Assembly (NCBI GenBank): GCA_938028175.1
Contig: CALJAE010000167.1
Location: 1 to 9,020, forward strand
Direction of reading: 5' to 3'
Length of the DNA: 9,020 nucleotides
From: an uncultured Acidimicrobiales bacterium
GTDB lineage: Bacteria > Actinomycetota > Acidimicrobiia > Acidimicrobiales > SZUA-35
This document shows, piece after piece, positions 5,970-9,020 of the stretch (position 1 is its first letter; each line of letters begins with the position of its first letter). A program made the translations under genes and the position numbers. The notes beneath the pieces are model-generated. The model was not told the DNA's origin, did no database searches, and worked only from the letters and a program-made list of their open reading frames with translations.

Positions 5970-7094
5970 CTACGATACTAGGGCCTCAACAAATTCGGCA
6001 GGCTCAAATGGCACAAGATCTGAAATACCTTCGCCTAAACCAACCATCTTGACTGGGATTCCCAGCTCTGACTCGATAGCAAAGACTATTCCACCCTTTG
6101 CAGAGCCATCTAGCTTGGTTAGAACTACACCAGTTACGCCTACAACCTCAGAAAATACCTTGGCTTGAGAGAGACCATTCTGGCCAGTTGTAGCATCTAG
6201 GACTAGTAAAACTTCGGTGACTTCACCGCTGGCTTTCTGAGCGACACGACTAATCTTCGATAGCTCATCCATGAGATTGGACTTGTTCTGCAAGCGACCG
6301 GCCGTATCAGCCAATACTAGGTCTGCACCTCGTGCCGTCGCAGCTTCGATAGCATCAAACACAACTGAAGCTGGATCGCTACCTTCTCCACCTTTGACAA
6401 TTCCAGCCCCAGATCGATCAGCCCACATGCCCAATTGTTCAGCAGCAGCTGCTCTAAATGTGTCGCCGGCAGCTAAGAGAACTTTAGAGCCTTGCTGTAT
6501 CTCAGCATTGGCAATCTTTCCGATGGTTGTGGTCTTGCCGACACCATTAACTCCAACAAACATCCAAACAGTCGTGGCGTCAGTTGATGATTTAAGCGTT
6601 CTATCACTGTCAGCTAGCTCCTCAGCCATGAGCTCAGCCAGACGTGCTTGAAGCTCAGCTGGATCAGTTATCGAGTTAGCTTCAGCATCTTTCTTGAGTT
6701 GAGAAACCATCGTGGTGGTTGTTCCGATTCCGACATCAGATCTGATCAATGCTTCTTCCAAAGTTTCCCAGGTTTCATCAGAAATATCAGAAGAGAAAAC
6801 AGAACCAACGGCTTGCGAAAGGCCAGCACGGGCTTTGCTTAATCTTTCGCGAAAGCTCGCGGGTTTAGACGACTCAGCCTCGTCTTGTACTCCAACTTCT
6901 GCATCACCACCGGAGATATCTTCTTCAACCGAACGTGCAGCATTAATCGGTGCGGGTTCTGATTGGGCTCTTAAATCCTTAATTTGAGAGCGGACTTCTG
7001 ACTTCCTAGAACTGGCTCTAGACCTTAAGAATCCAAAGCCTGCTACAAGTAGCACTACTGGAATAGCTATAAGAAGGATGATTAGTTCTGTCAC
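5970..7094 (-). CDS. ftsY: SRP receptor FtsY, membrane-anchored type
   Basis: GTPase receptor that docks SRP-ribosome complexes at the cytoplasmic membrane. The 374 residues begin with a hydrophobic anchor (about 4-23, LIILLIAIPVVLLVAGFGFL) followed by Arg/Lys, typical of actinobacterial FtsY. A short charged linker (about 24-78) replaces the long acidic A domain of enterobacteria. The N domain starts near 80 (FRERLSKARAGL). The G domain has P-loop GVNGVGKT (181-188), the SRP-GTPase insertion motif DTFRAAAAEQL (211-221), DTAGR (263-267), TKLDGSAKGG (326-335) and the closing GLGEGISDLVPFEP (352-365). All catalytic motifs are intact. It precedes ffh by 25 nt on the same strand. The GTG start has no Shine-Dalgarno sequence, but a -10-like box lies 6 nt upstream, so it may be translated from a leaderless mRNA. 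In many actinobacteria smc precedes ftsY; here an htrA-like gene does. Confidence 0.97.
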   Translation of the reverse strand: MTELIILLIAIPVVLLVAGFGFLRSRASSRKSEVRSQIKDLRAQSEPAPINAARSVEEDISGGDAEVGVQDEAESSKPASFRERLSKARAGLSQAVGSVFSSDISDETWETLEEALIRSDVGIGTTTTMVSQLKKDAEANSITDPAELQARLAELMAEELADSDRTLKSSTDATTVWMFVGVNGVGKTTTIGKIANAEIQQGSKVLLAAGDTFRAAAAEQLGMWADRSGAGIVKGGEGSDPASVVFDAIEAATARGADLVLADTAGRLQNKSNLMDELSKISRVAQKASGEVTEVLLVLDATTGQNGLSQAKVFSEVVGVTGVVLTKLDGSAKGGIVFAIESELGIPVKMVGLGEGISDLVPFEPAEFVEALVS

Positions 7095-7100
7095 CGTGAC

Positions 7101-7128
7101 ACTCTAGCGGCGCCGACTCCGATCACAA
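7101..7128 (-). promoter_or_regulatory. Candidate ftsY promoter placed for a leaderless transcript
   Basis: On the minus strand, TTGTGA (7123-7128) and TAGAGT (7101-7106) are separated by 16 nt; each matches the sigma-70-type consensus at 4 of 6 positions. Only 6 nt separate the -10-like box from the ftsY GTG, so the predicted transcript would begin at or next to the start codon. This fits the absence of a ribosome binding site. The matches are modest, so this is a prediction. Confidence 0.4.
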
Positions 7129-7215
7129 GCACTGCGGTTTATCAGCGAACGGGATTTAGGAAAGCTCTTCGACATCTCAAAGCCAAGAACTACTTAGGCC
7201 TTGATTTGTGTGTTC

Positions 7216-8604
7216 CTAAGGTCTGCGACCGACAGTTACGTCTACCTCTAGCAAAGTAGTCCCTCGGAGTACTTCTAGAGTGATCGTGTCACCTGGGGTT
7301 CGAACCGTTATCAAACCAGCTAACTCCGTAATGTCTGTAACAGGAGCACCATCTACTGATCGAACAATATCTCCAGACTCAAGACTCGAAGCTGATGCTG
7401 CGCTTCCACCTGTAATGGTGGTCACCTCTACCCCAGCTTCACCACTTGCTGGCTGCGAACCTTCAATTCCCAGAAAGCCTGGTTCGATTGACTCGCCAGC
7501 TGCTAGACGTTGTGCGATATCTAAGGCTGTATCGATTGGGATAGCAAATCCAACGCCAGCATTAGATGCAGAGTTACCGTCTGTTTGGATCGAGGTATTG
7601 ATGCCAATTACTCGACCTTGAGTATCAGCCAGTGCTCCACCAGAGTTACCTGGGTTGATTGGGGCATCTGTCTGAATCATCGGAACAAAGCTGCCATCGA
7701 CACGGCTTGGAATAGGTCGATTAACTGCTGACACTATTCCTTGGGTAACTGTTTGTTGAAGCCTAAACGGTGATCCGATAGCGATAGCAGATTGGCCAAC
7801 AGTCGCAGAATCGTCTGAAGCAAGCTGTGCAACCGCCAGGCCACTGTCTTCAACCTGTATAACAGCGACGTCAATTCTGGCATCTGAACCTACGACTGTT
7901 CCCTCTAAGACACGACCGGTGAAGTCTCTAATCAAGACATCGTCGACGCCTTCAATCACATGGTTGTTGGTAAGGATCAAATCTTCATCGATAACAACAC
8001 CAGACCCAACTCCAGCTTGAGGGCCCGCAAAGATCTCAATCTGGACGACTGCAGGGCCGAGTGCGTCAGCCACAGCAACAGCCGGGTCCGGCTCCCCTGA
8101 CTCGATGAGTGGAGTGGTATCTAAGTCTTCGTTACCTGACTCGTCAACCTGAGAGATTTCGCGAGCTTCCGTTGTGGCAACTGGTACAGAGTTGTCGTTG
8201 AAAATAAGCGCTGCGATTCCAAAAGCGAAGGCCGCAATGAGACCACCAGCTAGAAAAGCCAGCAAGGTCCGACTCTTACCACCGGAAGACTCACCGACAG
8301 ATACACTTTCACCGACAGGTAGTTGAGGGATACCCTGTGGCAATGGATACACATCTCTAGGTTGCCACTGTGGAGCCCTAGGTGCAGCAGGAGCTACTGC
8401 AACCGGATTAGGAATAACTTGTTGAGAGTAAGGTACGGTCTGCTCGTGAATCGGATCACGTGTATGTCCAAAGAGATTTTGGTAAGCATCATTACTGGCC
8501 TGAGCGGCAACGTCTTGTGTGACACCAGGAAACTCTTCAGGAACCCCTGACGCATCAGGCTCACTGTTAAAGAAGCTGCTCGAAATAGGTCTTGATTCTT
8601 CCAT
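7216..8604 (-). CDS. HtrA/DegP-like membrane-anchored serine protease with PDZ domain
   Basis: Envelope protease or chaperone of the S1C trypsin-like family, 462 residues. Residues 1-112 are a cytoplasmic, Pro/Gln-rich, probably disordered region. One membrane helix (about 113-136, TLLAFLAGGLIAAFAFG) places the rest outside the membrane, followed by an acidic linker to about 175. The protease domain (about 178-370) has an intact triad: His215 in LTNNHVIEG, Asp245 in DARIDVAVIQ and Ser321 in NPGNSGGAL. A single PDZ domain (about 375-460, from PGFLGIEG to VDVTVGRRP) should bind substrate C-termini and gate activity. This is the usual actinobacterial HtrA layout; these enzymes degrade misfolded exported proteins, often under stress. 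The ATG at 8604 is the only sensible start and has a weak purine-rich upstream region. It precedes ftsY by 121 nt with no strong terminator, so partial read-through into ftsY is possible. A good promoter lies at 8635-8663. Confidence 0.96.
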   Translation of the reverse strand: MEESRPISSSFFNSEPDASGVPEEFPGVTQDVAAQASNDAYQNLFGHTRDPIHEQTVPYSQQVIPNPVAVAPAAPRAPQWQPRDVYPLPQGIPQLPVGESVSVGESSGGKSRTLLAFLAGGLIAAFAFGIAALIFNDNSVPVATTEAREISQVDESGNEDLDTTPLIESGEPDPAVAVADALGPAVVQIEIFAGPQAGVGSGVVIDEDLILTNNHVIEGVDDVLIRDFTGRVLEGTVVGSDARIDVAVIQVEDSGLAVAQLASDDSATVGQSAIAIGSPFRLQQTVTQGIVSAVNRPIPSRVDGSFVPMIQTDAPINPGNSGGALADTQGRVIGINTSIQTDGNSASNAGVGFAIPIDTALDIAQRLAAGESIEPGFLGIEGSQPASGEAGVEVTTITGGSAASASSLESGDIVRSVDGAPVTDITELAGLITVRTPGDTITLEVLRGTTLLEVDVTVGRRP

Positions 8605-8634
8605 AGTTCTTTCTACCTGTCGACCAGGCTAGTA

Positions 8635-8663
8635 GTTTTATTGAGGATTAATCCCCTTGGCAA
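8635..8663 (-). promoter_or_regulatory. Promoter of the htrA-like gene with a palindrome in the spacer
   Basis: On the minus strand, TTGCCA (8658-8663; 5 of 6 to TTGACA) and TAAAAC (8635-8640; 4 of 6 to TATAAT) are spaced by exactly 17 nt. The predicted start near 8628 gives a leader of about 25 nt before the ATG. Between the two boxes lies the perfect 10-bp palindrome GGATTAATCC (8645-8654), where a repressor or activator could act. Confidence 0.55.
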
Positions 8664-8745
8664 TTCAAACAATCAAGCTTTAAGACTTATTCTGAGAACG
8701 TACCGCTACATGTTAATTATGCTTCAATATATTAAGAGCCTGTTA

Positions 8746-8776
8746 AGGACAAAATAATTCCCTGCTACCTAATAAT
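8746..8776 (+). promoter_or_regulatory. Weak candidate moxR promoter in an AT-rich divergent intergenic region
   Basis: AGGACA (8746-8751; 4 of 6 to TTGACA) and AATAAT (8771-8776; 5 of 6 to TATAAT) are 19 nt apart, about 50 nt before the moxR ATG. The spacing is long and the surrounding 8664-8790 is AT-rich, so chance matches are likely. A second option is TAGACT (8814-8819), 8 nt before the ATG, which would give a nearly leaderless transcript but lacks a -35 match. The rest of 8664-8800 shows no gene or repeat. Confidence 0.25.
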
Positions 8777-8800
8777 GATACAACATTACTCTGTTCTGAG

Positions 8801-8826
8801 GCTGCCAGGCGCTTAGACTGGCCAGC
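8801..8826 (+). promoter_or_regulatory. Inverted repeat ending one base before the moxR start codon
   Basis: GCTGCCAG (8801-8808) pairs with CTGGCCAGC (8818-8826) over 8 base pairs, with one bulged C (8822) and a 9-nt loop. The stem is GC-rich and ends at 8826; the ATG begins at 8828. No Shine-Dalgarno sequence is visible. In RNA the hairpin would occupy the ribosome entry site; in DNA it could be an operator overlapping a leaderless promoter. Confidence 0.45.
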
Positions 8827-8827
8827 T

Positions 8828-9020
8828 ATGGAGCAACTGCCAAATAATTCTCAAGAACCGACTGACATCGAGTCAACCAACGAATTCGAGACTCCTCTAG
8901 CCAATCCTCAGCCAGGCGATCTACCGTCACAGGTCGAGAATGCTGCAACAGAGTTAGAAGCCCTTCTCTACGAGATCAAACGTGTAATCGTGGGTCAAGA
9001 ACACATGGTCGAAAGACTTG
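8828..9020 (+). CDS. MoxR-family AAA+ ATPase, 3'-truncated by the window edge
   Basis: Only the first 64 codons are present and the frame is open to the right edge. Residues 1 to about 38 are an acidic, Pro/Asn/Gln-rich leader (MEQLPNNSQEPTDIES). From about residue 46 the sequence LLYEIKRVIVGQEHMVERL matches the start of the MoxR AAA+ module, in which the VGQ motif precedes the Walker A region; Walker A and B lie outside the window. MoxR ATPases act as chaperones for cofactor insertion or complex assembly and usually sit beside DUF58 and transglutaminase-like genes, which would be expected downstream. The gene is divergent from the htrA-like gene across 223 nt. The ATG at 8828 is the only ATG, GTG or TTG start in frame from 8771 onward, but it has no ribosome binding site. 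Confidence 0.85.
   Translation, partial: MEQLPNNSQEPTDIESTNEFETPLANPQPGDLPSQVENAATELEALLYEIKRVIVGQEHMVERL

Noticed and set aside
7193..7220. Possible terminator after the htrA-like gene (CTTAGG / CCTAAG)
   Set aside because: The stem is only 6 bp with a 16-nt loop and no U-tract follows on the minus strand. It is too weak to call, although it also overlaps the stop codon.
8710..8757. Short reading frame of 15 codons (MLIMLQYIKSLLRTK) in the htrA-moxR intergenic region
   Set aside because: No ribosome binding site, AT-rich context, and no attenuator-like structure downstream; probably chance.
1..9020. tRNA or rRNA genes, CRISPR arrays, insertion-sequence ends or attachment sites
   Set aside because: I saw no cloverleaf pattern, regularly spaced repeats, transposase or integrase motifs, or paired terminal repeats in the window.

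Overview
The window reads as a piece of a chromosome from a low-to-mid GC actinomycete. The pointers are an FtsY with a short N-terminal membrane anchor directly upstream of ffh, an actinobacterial-type HtrA with a long cytoplasmic Pro/Gln-rich N-terminus before one membrane segment, frequent GTG starts, and a secreted protein with Cys-flanked FN3-like repeats of a style I associate with Acidimicrobiia such as Ilumatobacter. That lineage is an inference from protein style, not from a marker gene. There are no tRNA or rRNA genes, no CRISPR array, and no insertion sequence or integrase that I can see.

Layout. The left edge (3-1241, +) holds the 3' part of a gene of unknown family whose start lies outside the window. 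It converges with a 4-nt gap on a secreted FN3-like protein (1246-2679, -). Next come a SulP-type anion transporter with a STAS domain (2785-4308, -), the SRP pair ffh (4448-5944, -) and ftsY (5970-7094, -), and a membrane-anchored HtrA-like serine protease with a PDZ domain (7216-8604, -). A 223-nt divergent intergenic region then leads to the first 64 codons of a MoxR-family AAA ATPase (8828 to the right edge, +).

Function. ftsY and ffh are 25 nt apart and probably one transcript. Together they form the protein part of the co-translational membrane-targeting machinery, and htrA just upstream is a plausible envelope quality-control partner. sulP lies beyond a good intrinsic terminator that closes the ftsY-ffh unit, so it is probably transcribed separately. 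Its leader carries a perfect 10-bp inverted repeat abutting its Shine-Dalgarno site.

Most of the window is ordinary housekeeping. The points worth a second look are the unrecognised left-edge protein with a silently diverged 24-bp tandem repeat, the strongly T-ending codon island confined to one FN3-like domain, the sulP leader, a predicted leaderless ftsY promoter, a palindrome between the -35 and -10 of the htrA promoter, a hairpin at the moxR start, and similar hairpins fused to the stop codons of ffh and sulP. I found no convincing new multi-gene system.
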